Source: Claveliimonas ammoniilytica (GTDB lineage: Bacteria > Bacillota > Clostridia > Lachnospirales > Lachnospiraceae). From it: a DNA stretch of 64,000 bases. Both the position numbers and the translations under genes were made by a program. The notes under the pieces were generated by a model. The model made no database searches, had not been told where the DNA came from, and worked only from the letters and a program-made list of their open reading frames with translations. The stretch lies in contig NZ_JAOQJV010000005.1 in the NCBI RefSeq assembly GCF_025567415.1, positions 94,899 through 158,898 of the forward strand, read 5' to 3'. Below are positions 18,798 through 26,918 of this stretch, in pieces. Within the stretch, counting starts at the first letter, position 1. Each line of letters starts with the position of its first letter.

Positions 18798-18815
18798 AAA
18801 AAATCATGATTTTTT
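18798..18815 (+). terminator. Possible weak terminator
   Basis: An 18-bp perfect AT-rich palindrome AAAAAATCATGATTTTTT, 11 bases after the DUF4317 stop. The stem is weak, but the T-run is appropriate. It is followed by a second inverted repeat at 18829-18872. Confidence 0.45.
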
Positions 18816-18828
18816 GTTGAATGAAAAT

Positions 18829-18872
18829 GGAAAGGGTGGAGTGGCTCATAAGAGTTGGTTGGCACCCTTTCC
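18829..18872. repeat. 10-bp inverted repeat with 24-base loop
   Basis: GGAAAGGGTG (18829-18838) and CACCCTTTCC (18863-18872) are perfectly complementary. There is no T-run after either arm. It lies at the border between the nucleoside salvage operon and the AT-rich XRE island, so it may be a structured mRNA end or an insertion scar. Confidence 0.5.
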
Positions 18873-18952
18873 AAGACTGTCTATTATATATAATATGATT
18901 CACAGTTAGATAATTGCAATAAATAATAAGCGAAAGGATATATGGAAGGAAA

Positions 18953-19321
18953 CTATAACTCTTTAGGATTGTTTGCATATATACTGGAAATAGATTTATA
19001 ATACGTTTCTAATCTTTTTTTTACGTTTGGATCAGAACGGTAATCTTCTATAAGGGTAAATAACTCAGGATCAGTATCTTTGTTAATTAAATAGCTGTCT
19101 GGATGTGGATCGTCTGTTGTGCCTATAAGATAATCTGCTGATGTGTTCAAAACATTTGCCATAGAGTTAATAACATGAATAGAAGGAGTTCTGGTACCAG
19201 ATTCATATCTTAAATAAGCAGGTTGAGACATGTTCATTCGTTTGGCAGCTTCTTGTTTTGTAATGCCCATTTTTTTTCTACATTGGATAAGTCGTTCACA
19301 ATTTAAAGTAATTGTATTCAT
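18953..19321 (-). CDS. XRE-family HTH repressor
   Basis: A 122-residue regulator with an N-terminal lambda-repressor-like HTH (about 6-62: CRKKMGITKQEAAKRMNMSQPAYLRYESGTRTPS) and a short helical C-terminus. Start ATG 19321 has GGGAGC 8 bases upstream; extending to the in-frame start at 19372 would run into the promoter. It is divergent from the gene at 19450, and two palindromic boxes lie between them, so it most likely represses both. The AT-rich codon use differs from the flanking salvage operon, as expected of acquired DNA. Confidence 0.85.
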   Translation of the reverse strand: MNTITLNCERLIQCRKKMGITKQEAAKRMNMSQPAYLRYESGTRTPSIHVINSMANVLNTSADYLIGTTDDPHPDSYLINKDTDPELFTLIEDYRSDPNVKKRLETYYKSISSIYANNPKEL

Positions 19322-19379
19322 AATTAGTGCTCCCTTTTGTTTGTAATATTGGAACTGATCAAAGTATAGCATATTTTAC

Positions 19380-19427
19380 TTGAATATACCATTGGAATAT
19401 ATTAATATAAAATATACCAACGGTATA
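19380..19427 (+). promoter_or_regulatory. Promoter with two XRE operator palindromes
   Basis: TTGAAT (19380-19385), 17-bp spacer, TAATAT (19403-19408). One near-palindrome, ATATACC-ATT-GGAATAT (19384-19400, one mismatch), fills the spacer; a second, TATACC-AAC-GGTATA (19413-19427, perfect), covers the start site. This is the arrangement of a tight repressor-controlled promoter. Confidence 0.65.
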
Positions 19428-19449
19428 CTACGAAATGAGAGGTAGAGAT

Positions 19450-19977
19450 GTGCAAGAGGATATGGTCAAAATAATTAGTGACAAAGATGGAAAGCAACTT
19501 GTTTTAATTAACGATATAAAATTTAAGACCAGAAGAACGATAGATTGGAAAATGGTTGAAAGTTATCTAAAAGAGTATATTGGTAATCATTATGAAATAT
19601 TAGAGACGTCAGAAAAAGTATATGTGGGTTCGGATTTTCCAGATGAGTTTTGTCACGCAAATGATAAGATGAAGTTAAAAGGTGCTAATGCAAAAGCGAA
19701 AGCTAATATGGTGACAGCAATTGAAGAGTTAATCAGTATTGCAACAAATAAGTCGACAGATGAAGATTATGAACAAAAACATAAACAAAAAGCAAAATAT
19801 GGGTGGTATAGATATGATACGAGGTTTGGGATTCCAACATATGATTCGGAAGGAGAAATAACAAAATATAATGTTTATACAGCAAGAATATTAGTGCGAT
19901 GTGATTCGGACGGAAAATTATACTTATATGATTTAGTAAGAACAAAAAAAGAAACGAGCAGCCCGCCTGAACAATAG
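19450..19977 (+). CDS. Phage/mobile-element-type hypothetical protein
   Basis: A 175-residue protein without signal peptide. The segment around YVGSDFPDEFCHAND ... LKGANAKAKANMVTAIEELI ... KYGWYRYDTRFGIPTY resembles a domain I recall from the C-termini of large polyvalent phage and conjugative-element proteins (the LPD/PBECR group of domains, proposed nuclease-like effectors). I cannot name the exact family. A free-standing copy next to a divergent XRE regulator looks like a small toxin-type cargo module. The start is uncertain: GTG 19450 has GAGAGG seven bases upstream; ATG 19435 and ATG 19462 are alternatives. Base composition is AT-rich. Confidence 0.55.
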   Translation: MQEDMVKIISDKDGKQLVLINDIKFKTRRTIDWKMVESYLKEYIGNHYEILETSEKVYVGSDFPDEFCHANDKMKLKGANAKAKANMVTAIEELISIATNKSTDEDYEQKHKQKAKYGWYRYDTRFGIPTYDSEGEITKYNVYTARILVRCDSDGKLYLYDLVRTKKETSSPPEQ

Positions 19978-20118
19978 AATTGTTACACGGTAGTAAACTT
20001 CGTTTCTTATATAGACATTCTAAGGTAGAATTCGAGAAATGTCAACAAAAAGTATATAGAAAGATAAACTGTATTTTCTGACATAGATGTGTTTAAGGTT
20101 ATATTAAGGTTCCGCCCA

Positions 20119-20146
20119 TTGTACTTTAAGATTCGTTTGCTATACT
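20119..20146 (+). promoter_or_regulatory. Promoter for the DUF975 gene
   Basis: TTGTAC, 16-bp spacer, TATACT, about 60 bp before the start at 20207. Confidence 0.6.
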
Positions 20147-20206
20147 CTAGGCATAGAAAACAAAGAACTACTTTTTGAAATATAAAAGGAGACAGGAGGA
20201 GTTATA

Positions 20207-20962
20207 ATGGGAACATGGAGTCGTAAAGGACTGAAAGAAAAAGCAAAGATCAGATTAAAAGCAAATTACTGGAAGGCAGTGCTTGTTGGGTTACTCGCAG
20301 TGTTGATTGGAGGCGGAGGTTCAGCAGCATCCGGAGTATCATCTGGTGTACAATCGAGTTCGACAGATGTGATTGGGGATTCGATTGTGAATAGAATACC
20401 TTATATCTCTCCGGCAGGTACGATTATGATAATTCTGTTTGCGTTGGCTGTGGCATGTATCGCGATTGCGATAGCAATTGTTTTAAATGTATTGCTGATC
20501 AATCCGCTGGAGATTGGACGTGCCCGTTTCTTCCACAGAGATCTGGAGGAAAATGCAGAGATTAAAGAAGTGTGCTTTACGTTTGACAGAGGTTACAAGA
20601 ATGGTGTGAAGATCATGTTCTTTCGTGATCTGTATACCGTCCTCTGGTCACTTTTGTTTATCATTCCTGGTATTGTTAAGTCTTATGAATATCGCATGAT
20701 TCCATATATTCTGGGTGAAAATCCAGATATGAATCGGGAACAGGCATTTGCAATGAGTAAGCAGATGATGGATGGAAATAAATGGAATACATTTGTCCTG
20801 GATCTGTCATTTATCCTGTGGGATCTTCTTGGAGCATGCACAATGGGTATTCTTCACGTATTCTATATCGAGCCATATAAAAGACTTACGGATGCCGGTC
20901 TTTATCAGACACTGAAAGAACAGATGATAGCAAGAACAGAGAATGTAGTGGGAGAACAGTAG
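20207..20962 (+). CDS. DUF975 family integral membrane protein
   Basis: A 251-residue polytopic membrane protein. The N-terminal amphipathic segment (SRKGLKEKAKIRLKANYWKA) is the DUF975 hallmark. Hydrophobic spans lie at about 24-40, 70-98, 140-158 (FRDLYTVLWSLLFIIPGIVKSYEYRM) and 195-225. DUF975 proteins are widespread in Firmicutes and are thought to be envelope proteins of unknown function. It sits 12 bp before a two-component system on the same strand, so it may be its sensor partner or target. The ribosome binding site GGAGGAG is strong. Confidence 0.82.
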   Translation: MGTWSRKGLKEKAKIRLKANYWKAVLVGLLAVLIGGGGSAASGVSSGVQSSSTDVIGDSIVNRIPYISPAGTIMIILFALAVACIAIAIAIVLNVLLINPLEIGRARFFHRDLEENAEIKEVCFTFDRGYKNGVKIMFFRDLYTVLWSLLFIIPGIVKSYEYRMIPYILGENPDMNREQAFAMSKQMMDGNKWNTFVLDLSFILWDLLGACTMGILHVFYIEPYKRLTDAGLYQTLKEQMIARTENVVGEQ

Positions 20963-20974
20963 GGAAGGACTCTT

Positions 20975-21670
20975 ATGAAATACGTGATTCTAATTGCTGA
21001 TGATGAAGCAGAAATCAGAGATTTGCTAAGATTATACTTGGAAAATAGTGGATATGATGTCCTCGAGGCCGCAGATGGTCTCGAGGCATTGGCGGTTCTG
21101 GAGAAAGAACATGTGGATCTTGCAGTACTGGATGTGATGATGCCACGCATGAATGGACTTCATGTGCTGAAAAAGCTTCGGGAAACGAGTAATATTCCAG
21201 TGCTTGTATTTTCTGCAAAAGACGCAGATTCGGATAAAATTCTTGGGCTCAATTTGGGCGCGGACGATTATCTGACGAAGCCATTTAATCCACTTGAAGC
21301 AGTAGCAAGAATTCAGTCGAATATCCGACGCTTCTATTCGCTGGGCGGGCATGATGGGAAGATGGAGTCAGAGACTGCCAATCTGAAGGTGAGGGATCTG
21401 ACGCTGGATACAGAAAGCTGCGTGTTGTATCGGGGAAATGAAGAAATTGAACTGTCTTCTGTGGAATACCGGATTATGTATATGTTCATGGAACATCCCG
21501 GAAAAGTATTTACAAAAGGGCAGATCTTTCAGGCTGGATGGAACGAAGAATATATGGACGATGATAATAATGTTATGGTGTGCATCAGCAAACTCAGAGC
21601 AAAGTTATCGAATGATGGAAGTAAATATATCAAGACGGTCAGAGGGCTGGGATACCGATTGGAGAAATAG
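20975..21670 (+). CDS. OmpR/PhoB-family response regulator
   Basis: A 231-residue cytoplasmic response regulator. The receiver domain spans 1-118, with acidic residues DDEAE near 9, the phospho-acceptor Asp in AVLDVMMPRMNG near 53 and the conserved Lys in DDYLTKPF near 103. A winged-helix OmpR DNA-binding domain covers about 135-231 (SVEYRIMYMFMEHPGKVFTKGQIFQ). It resembles the VanR/SaeR subgroup. It follows the DUF975 gene and abuts the kinase gene, forming a three-gene operon. The signal is unknown. Confidence 0.93.
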   Translation: MKYVILIADDEAEIRDLLRLYLENSGYDVLEAADGLEALAVLEKEHVDLAVLDVMMPRMNGLHVLKKLRETSNIPVLVFSAKDADSDKILGLNLGADDYLTKPFNPLEAVARIQSNIRRFYSLGGHDGKMESETANLKVRDLTLDTESCVLYRGNEEIELSSVEYRIMYMFMEHPGKVFTKGQIFQAGWNEEYMDDDNNVMVCISKLRAKLSNDGSKYIKTVRGLGYRLEK

Positions 21671-22882
21671 ATGGAGGAAAAGGGAATGGCACAAACAGAT
21701 ACGTCGCAGACAATAGAACATCTGAAACGTTTCCTGATTATTCGTCTGTTGGCAGTAATGGTATTTATCTTTGCCTGTGAAGCAATTATTAATCTGATTG
21801 TAACCAGAATCATGTTTCCTGTTTTTAATACATTATTTGGGACAGAGTCGATTTTTACAAATCAGTCAGCAGGGGAAAATATCATTTTATTGCTGCGAAT
21901 GGCCGGTTATTTATTGCTGACTGGAATTAATATACTACTTCCAAAAGGGCTGGCTGGAATATTTTCCTATATTTCAGCAGGCTTGTGGAAAAACAGCAAT
22001 CTTCTCACCGAAATGTCCGGGACGGAACAGATGTTGATATTTGTAGTGTTGTTTGTTTTTATCTGCCTTTATTTGCTTCCGTATATGGTAGGTATTTTAT
22101 ATTACAGCGGTATTGTAGTAAGGAAAATGGAAGAAGTGCGGGAATATGACAGAAGGCAGCGGGAAGCATTTACCAGAAAGAGGAATCTGTTACTGTCTGA
22201 TATTACCCATGATCTGAAAACGCCGATCACGACGGTTGCCGGATATGTGCAGGCATTGAATGACGGCATGGTCGAAGACCCGGAAAAGCAGAAGCAATAC
22301 CTGGAATCAATTCGGAAGAAATCGTTGGAAATGAGTGAACTGATCACATTGCTTTTTAATTACGTGAAGCTTGACAGCGAAGGATTTGATCTGAAAAAGG
22401 AACGGATCAATATCACAGAACTTGTCCTTCAGCTTGTGGCAGGTGCGTATACCGATATGGAAGAGGCCGGGATGATTCCTGATATAGATATTCCGGAAGA
22501 AGCGGACTATGCAGAAATAGATAAAATGCAGTTCAGCCGTGCATTTACAAATTTGCTTACGAATGCTATCAAGCATAATGAATCGGGAACCAGCATAAAA
22601 ATCAGCATGAAAAAGAAGCTTAGTTATCTGGTGATCAAAGTCATGGATTCCGGCGAGAGGATCGATCCGGCGCTGGCAGGGCATTTGTTTGATCCGTTTG
22701 TTATGGGAGATGAGTCGCGAAACAGTCGGGGCGGAAGTGGACTCGGATTGAGTGTTTCAAAAAAAGTCATTGAAATGCACGGAGGCAATCTGACATTGGA
22801 GCAGCCGACAGAAGAAGGATATACGAAAGCATTCTGTATTAAGATAAAACAAGTGGAAGAGAAACCATATGAATATGAGTAA
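21671..22882 (+). CDS. Sensor histidine kinase
   Basis: A membrane histidine kinase of up to 403 residues, partner of the preceding regulator. Two or three N-terminal hydrophobic spans (about 21-45, 75-95 and 115-140) lead into a HisKA dimerisation domain with the phosphorylated His in SDITHDLKTPITTVAGYVQ (near 178). The HATPase domain shows N-box TNLLTNAIKHNESG (near 293), G1 MDSGERIDP, and G2 GGSGLGLSVSKKVIEMHGG. The ATG at 21671 touches the regulator's stop codon; ATG 21686 has a better-spaced GGAGG site and may be the true start. There is no large extracytoplasmic domain, so it probably senses something in or near the membrane. Confidence 0.93.
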   Translation: MEEKGMAQTDTSQTIEHLKRFLIIRLLAVMVFIFACEAIINLIVTRIMFPVFNTLFGTESIFTNQSAGENIILLLRMAGYLLLTGINILLPKGLAGIFSYISAGLWKNSNLLTEMSGTEQMLIFVVLFVFICLYLLPYMVGILYYSGIVVRKMEEVREYDRRQREAFTRKRNLLLSDITHDLKTPITTVAGYVQALNDGMVEDPEKQKQYLESIRKKSLEMSELITLLFNYVKLDSEGFDLKKERINITELVLQLVAGAYTDMEEAGMIPDIDIPEEADYAEIDKMQFSRAFTNLLTNAIKHNESGTSIKISMKKKLSYLVIKVMDSGERIDPALAGHLFDPFVMGDESRNSRGGSGLGLSVSKKVIEMHGGNLTLEQPTEEGYTKAFCIKIKQVEEKPYEYE

Positions 22883-22916
22883 GGGAAGAATTTTAACATA
22901 GACATACATCAAAACG

Positions 22917-22957
22917 CCCCTGCATAGATTGTAAAAAACGAACTATGCAGGGGTTTT
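22917..22957 (+). terminator. Hairpin ending in TTTT that contains the spoIIID ribosome binding site
   Basis: CCCCTGCATAG (22917-22927) and CTATGCAGGGG (22943-22953) form a perfect 11-bp stem with a 15-base loop, followed by TTTT. It could terminate the two-component operon. The right arm also contains the AGGGG Shine-Dalgarno sequence of spoIIID, 6 bases before its ATG, so folding would hide that site. Confidence 0.7.
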
Positions 22958-22959
22958 GT

Positions 22960-23241
22960 ATGAAAGAATATATTGAAGAACGTGCAATTGAGATCGCCTA
23001 TTATATCATCGAACATAAGGCTACGGTTCGCCAGACGGCCAGGCAGTTTGGAGTCAGTAAGAGCACTATACACAAGGATGTAACAGAGAGACTTCTTACA
23101 GTTAATCCATCGCTGGCAGCGGAGGTGCGCAAGGTTCTGGATGTGAACAAATCCGAGCGGCACATCCGCGGCGGTATGGCGACGCGTGAAAAATATCTTC
23201 ATCAGCACGAACTGTCAGAGACAACATTTAAGACAGTGTAA
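22960..23241 (+). CDS. spoIIID: Sporulation transcription regulator SpoIIID
   Basis: A mother-cell DNA-binding switch protein of the sigma-E to sigma-K phase of sporulation. It is 93 residues, the standard length. A HTH lies at about 20-42 (ATVRQTARQFGVSKSTIHKDV), followed by a basic C-terminal extension (NKSERHIRGGMATREKY) that also touches DNA in the family. ATG 22960 is preferred over 22945, because only it has AGGGG at proper spacing and gives the family's KEYIEERAIEIA beginning. A sequence CATACATC (22903-22910) resembles a sigma-E -10 box, but I see no convincing -35. Its last 14 bp overlap convergent mgtE. It marks the organism as spore-forming or recently so. Confidence 0.95.
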   Translation: MKEYIEERAIEIAYYIIEHKATVRQTARQFGVSKSTIHKDVTERLLTVNPSLAAEVRKVLDVNKSERHIRGGMATREKYLHQHELSETTFKTV

Positions 23242-24568
23242 ACACTCTGGTTGCGATTGAGAAGTAGATCATGATCGAACAGGTATCTACTACAGTTGTG
23301 ATCAGCGGCGATGCCATGATGGCAGGATCCATGTGTAGCTTCTTTGCAAACAATGGAAGCGTACAGCCGATGATCTTAGCAATGATGACAATCAATGACA
23401 GCGACAGTGCGATAACGATTGCCATTTTTAAATCTTTGTACATAATAAAAATACGGATACCGTTGGCAATTGCCAGACCGATTCCGACTAGCAATGCGAT
23501 GCGGAATTCTTTGAAAATCACCCGGAAAATGTCTTTGAATTTGATCTCGTCCAGGGCAAGTCCGCGGATGATCAGAGTCGAACTCTGGGAACCACAGTTA
23601 CCGCCGGTATCCATCAGCATTGGGATAAATGATACCAGAAGTGGCACTGCCGCAAATGCATTTTCGTAACGGGTAATGATCGTTCCGGTAATTGTTGCGG
23701 AAAACATCAGCACCAGCAACCATACGAAACGATTTTTAGCGTGAGCAAAAACGGATGTATCAAAGTAGCTTTTTTCACTTGGTGTTACAGCGGCCATCAC
23801 AGTCATATCTTCTGTGGCCTCGTCTACTACGACATCAATAGCATCATCGACGGTGATGATGCCAACCATTAATCCGTCCGCATCCAGTACCGGGAGAGCA
23901 AGGAAGTCATATTTAGAGAAGAGCCTTGCAGCTTCTTCCTGGTCAGTATGTGTGTGTACGGAAATGAGTTCGGTTTCCATGATGTCACCGATCTTGGTGT
24001 CGTCGTCCATAGTCATCAGATCCTTAGCAGTTACGATACCGATCAGTTTTCTGCGTTCCAGTACGTAACAGGTATAAATGGTCTCTTTGTGGATGCCGAC
24101 GTCCTTGATGTGGCGCATGGCATCGCGCACGGTCATGTCTTTTTTCAGTGCTACATATTCGGTAGTCATGATACTGCCGGCACTGTCATCAGGGTAGTTC
24201 AGCAACAGGTTAATATCATTACGTTTGCTGTTGTCTACCGTGTCCAAAATACGGGTAACTAGATTGGCCGGAAGTTCTCCCAGCATATCTACGGTATCAT
24301 CCATATAAAGGTTATCAAGAAGCTCTTTTAATTCCTTTTCGGTAAAAATTTCAACCAGATAAGCCTGCATGGTGCTGCTCATATTGGAAAATACGTCAGA
24401 AGCTTCGTCTTTTGGAATCAGCCGGAATGCAATGGCCAGTTCCTTATCTTCTAATTCCGAAAGCAGGAGAGCAATGTCTACTGCGTTCATTACATTTAAT
24501 ATATTCTGGATTGTCTTGTAGTCTTTCTTCAAAAGCAGATCTTTGAAGATTGTTATTGTCATATTCAT
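23228..24568 (-). CDS. mgtE: Magnesium transporter MgtE
   Basis: Mg2+-gated Mg2+ channel of the inner membrane, 446 residues. The N-terminal superhelical domain spans about 1-125 (LLLSELEDKELAIAFRLIP), tandem CBS domains about 130-250 (with the MTTEYVALKKDMTVRDAMRHI and VLDADGLMVGIITVDDAIDV edges) and five transmembrane helices about 280-446, including PLLVSFIPMLMDTGGNCGSQSSTLIIRGLA, the pore region. The start ATG 24568 has AAAGGATGGG upstream. It is controlled by an M-box riboswitch in its leader. It is a single-gene unit, convergent with spoIIID. Confidence 0.96.
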   Translation of the reverse strand: MNMTITIFKDLLLKKDYKTIQNILNVMNAVDIALLLSELEDKELAIAFRLIPKDEASDVFSNMSSTMQAYLVEIFTEKELKELLDNLYMDDTVDMLGELPANLVTRILDTVDNSKRNDINLLLNYPDDSAGSIMTTEYVALKKDMTVRDAMRHIKDVGIHKETIYTCYVLERRKLIGIVTAKDLMTMDDDTKIGDIMETELISVHTHTDQEEAARLFSKYDFLALPVLDADGLMVGIITVDDAIDVVVDEATEDMTVMAAVTPSEKSYFDTSVFAHAKNRFVWLLVLMFSATITGTIITRYENAFAAVPLLVSFIPMLMDTGGNCGSQSSTLIIRGLALDEIKFKDIFRVIFKEFRIALLVGIGLAIANGIRIFIMYKDLKMAIVIALSLSLIVIIAKIIGCTLPLFAKKLHMDPAIMASPLITTVVDTCSIMIYFSIATRVFTLS

Positions 24569-24657
24569 CGGAATCCCATCCTTTCACTAATAATAATCGA
24601 AAGTTGTATATCAAATTATCCGCGTCCGAATCCATTACTCTCACCACCTTTTTCTCG

Positions 24658-24885
24658 TAAAAATATAAAAAACCTCATCAAAGCCTGAGCAATGACAAGG
24701 TTGTTCTGTCTCCAAATAATCATCATCGTTCAAGCTTTAGTATCGCAGGGCTTAATAATTGCATTAGGTTATGCCTTAAATACGACATAGCCTGTTGACC
24801 AGCGAATCGTGTCTCCACGTTTTTGCGGCAGCAATCTTAGGAATAACCATATCCCTGCGGTAACCTCACCTACCGAGAATATTCA
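24658..24885 (-). ncRNA. M-box (ykoK) magnesium riboswitch with terminator
   Basis: On the minus strand the leader reads TCGGTAGGTGAGGTTACCG near 24860-24876, GGTCAACAGGC at 24790-24800 and GATACTAAAGCTTGAACG further on. These are the conserved blocks of the M-box aptamer, in order. Downstream, CCTTGTCA (24700-24693) pairs with TGATGAGG (24680-24673) and is followed by TTTTTTATATTTTT, an intrinsic terminator. High Mg2+ should stabilise the aptamer and stop transcription before mgtE. The edges are approximate. Confidence 0.9.
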
Positions 24886-24993
24886 ATTCTGCAAATTCAT
24901 TCTACCGCCCGAGTTAGGGGATGTCAACCAATAGTTACTAGTTATATGAAGAAATTGGGTTAAATTTTGGTAAAAGAAATCATACTTCGATGC

Positions 24994-25022
24994 TTGTAAA
25001 TATCGGAGTGCTATTTTATAAT
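24994..25022 (+). promoter_or_regulatory. Promoter for guaA
   Basis: TTGTAA, 17-bp spacer, TATAAT, 64 bp before the guaA start. No purine riboswitch fits in the short leader. Confidence 0.75.
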
Positions 25023-25086
25023 GGAAAGAAGTACGGAAGCCTGGCATAGTATCTGGCTTTTAGGACAAGATTGAGGAGGAACACAG

Positions 25087-26631
25087 GTGGATAGAGAATT
25101 AGTAATTGTACTTGATTTCGGTGGACAGTATAATCAGTTGGTTGCAAGACGTGTCCGTGAGTGCAATGTATATTGTGAGATTTATTCTTATAAGACTGAC
25201 ATTGAGAAGATCAAGGCCATGAACCCGAAGGGAATCATCCTGACCGGAGGTCCGAACAGCTGTTATGAAGCGGATTCTCCGACATATGCAAAGGAATTAT
25301 TTGAAATGGGTATTCCGGTACTCGGACTTTGCTATGGTGCACAGTTAATGATGCATATATTAGGTGGTAAAGTAGAGCGTGCAGATGTCCGTGAATATGG
25401 TAAGACAGAAGTATTTGTAGATAAGACATCTCCATTATTCGGTGATGTGTCAGAGAAGACGGTATGCTGGATGAGCCATTTTGATTATATTTCAAAGATT
25501 GCTCCGGGATTCCGGATTACAGCACACACAGCAGACTGCCCGACAGCAGCGGCAGAGTGTCAGGAGAAAGGACTGTATGCAATTCAGTTCCACCCGGAAG
25601 TATTGCACACACCAGAAGGAACCAAGATGCTGTATAATTTTGTAAGAAACGTCTGTGGATGTGCCGGCGACTGGAAGATGGATGCGTTTGTAGAGAATTC
25701 TATTAAGGCTATCCGTGAAAAGGTCGGAGACGGTAAAGTGCTCTGTGCATTATCAGGTGGTGTAGATTCATCTGTAGCAGCTGTTATGTTGTCAAAGGCA
25801 ATCGGTAATCAGCTGACCTGTGTATTTGTAGATCATGGACTTCTTCGTAAAAATGAAGGAGATGAAGTAGAAGCAGTATTTGGACCAGATGGACCGTATG
25901 ACCTGAATTTTATTCGCGTGAATGCGCAGGAACGTTTTTATAGTAAGCTTGCCGGGGTGGAAGAACCGGAGAGAAAGCGTAAGATCATCGGAGAAGAATT
26001 TATCCGTGTGTTTGAAGAAGAAGCTAAGAAGATCGGTGCAGTAGACTTTCTGGTACAGGGAACCATTTACCCGGACGTAGTAGAAAGCGGTCTGGGTGGT
26101 GAATCAGCAGTGATCAAGTCTCATCATAACGTAGGCGGACTCCCGGATTATGTAGATTTTAAAGAGATCATCGAGCCACTGCGTGACCTGTTTAAAGACG
26201 AGGTAAGAAAAGCGGGTCTGGAAATGGGTATTCCGGAGTATCTCGTATTTCGTCAGCCATTCCCGGGACCGGGACTTGGTATCCGTATCATTGGAGAAGT
26301 CAATGCAGAAAAGGTACGCATCGTACAGGATGCAGATGCAATTTATCGTGAAGAGATCGCGAAAGCAGGACTTGACCGTGGAATCGGACAGTACTTTGCA
26401 GCACTGACCAATATGCGAAGCGTTGGTGTTATGGGTGACGAAAGAACCTATGATTATGCAGTAGCATTGCGGGCAGTTAATACTATCGATTTTATGACTG
26501 CAGAGGCAGCTGAGCTTCCATTTGAAGTACTGCAGACGGTAATGAGCAGAATTATTAATGAGGTCAGAGGAGTCAACAGAGTATTCTATGATCTTACAAG
26601 TAAGCCGCCGGGTACGATTGAGTTTGAATAG
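25087..26631 (+). CDS. guaA: GMP synthase (glutamine-hydrolysing)
   Basis: Converts XMP to GMP with ATP and glutamine. It is 514 residues. The class I amidotransferase domain is at 1-195 with Cys82 in the nucleophile elbow GLCYGAQ and the His/Glu pair in QFHPEV. The ATP-pyrophosphatase P-loop is LSGGVDSSVAAV (near 223), and the C-terminal dimerisation domain ends in SKPPGTIEFE. The start is a GTG at 25087 behind a strong GAGGAGG. Its 3' end is a well-known integration site for tyrosine recombinases, and a recombinase remnant lies just downstream here. Confidence 0.97.
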   Translation: MDRELVIVLDFGGQYNQLVARRVRECNVYCEIYSYKTDIEKIKAMNPKGIILTGGPNSCYEADSPTYAKELFEMGIPVLGLCYGAQLMMHILGGKVERADVREYGKTEVFVDKTSPLFGDVSEKTVCWMSHFDYISKIAPGFRITAHTADCPTAAAECQEKGLYAIQFHPEVLHTPEGTKMLYNFVRNVCGCAGDWKMDAFVENSIKAIREKVGDGKVLCALSGGVDSSVAAVMLSKAIGNQLTCVFVDHGLLRKNEGDEVEAVFGPDGPYDLNFIRVNAQERFYSKLAGVEEPERKRKIIGEEFIRVFEEEAKKIGAVDFLVQGTIYPDVVESGLGGESAVIKSHHNVGGLPDYVDFKEIIEPLRDLFKDEVRKAGLEMGIPEYLVFRQPFPGPGLGIRIIGEVNAEKVRIVQDADAIYREEIAKAGLDRGIGQYFAALTNMRSVGVMGDERTYDYAVALRAVNTIDFMTAEAAELPFEVLQTVMSRIINEVRGVNRVFYDLTSKPPGTIEFE

Positions 26632-26639
26632 TTGGAGCT

Positions 26640-26680
26640 AAGCTGTAAAGCCTTTGTTTACAAGGGTTTTACAGCTTTTC
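26640..26680 (+). terminator. Intrinsic terminator of guaA
   Basis: AAGCTGTAAAGCC and GGGTTTTACAGCT form the stem, followed by TTTCCTTT; it begins 9 bases after the guaA stop. Confidence 0.85.
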
Positions 26681-26706
26681 CTTTATAGGATTGCATTTTC
26701 ATTGCA

Positions 26707-26871
26707 TTATTTTTCTTCAACTGTTCTGTGATAGATTGCTGTATGTTGATTGCTGGTATAATTAGCAATGCTTTCAGTAGCAGATTGTACTTGTAATATT
26801 CCAGTCAGTTTTTTAGCAACTTCAAGATTCGTATTTGGATACAGATGACCATAAGTGCCGAGTATAGTGGC
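26707..26871 (-). pseudogene. C-terminal remnant of a tyrosine recombinase (integrase)
   Basis: Read on the minus strand from 26871, a 54-codon open stretch begins ATILGTYGHLYPNTNLEVAK and ends at TAA 26707-26709. LGTYGHLYP with the Tyr that follows the box II His region is the typical C-terminus of phage and ICE integrases. A TGA interrupts the frame at 26872-26874 and no upstream integrase sequence follows, so more than three quarters of the gene is gone. Its position 75 bp after guaA, a common attachment site, marks an old genomic island. Confidence 0.75.
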
Positions 26872-26898
26872 TCAGTTGTCAAGACAAAAATCTAAGAT

Positions 26899-26918
26899 TT
26901 TTATGATACAACATCAAA
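26899..26918 (+). repeat. 20-bp direct repeat, left copy
   Basis: TTTTATGATACAACATCAAA occurs here and again at 29446-29465. The two copies bracket the IS66 remnant and the IS3 element. The left copy overlaps the right arm of a perfect palindrome AAAAATCT-A-AGATTTTT (26886-26902). Confidence 0.8.

Noticed and set aside
24901..24990. A second riboswitch between mgtE and guaA on the plus strand
   Set aside because: The region fits only promoter DNA; no purine-riboswitch or other conserved core was found upstream of guaA.
26640..26706. A complete att site pair next to guaA
   Set aside because: I could not find a second copy of the guaA 3' end in this window, so attachment repeats are not claimed.
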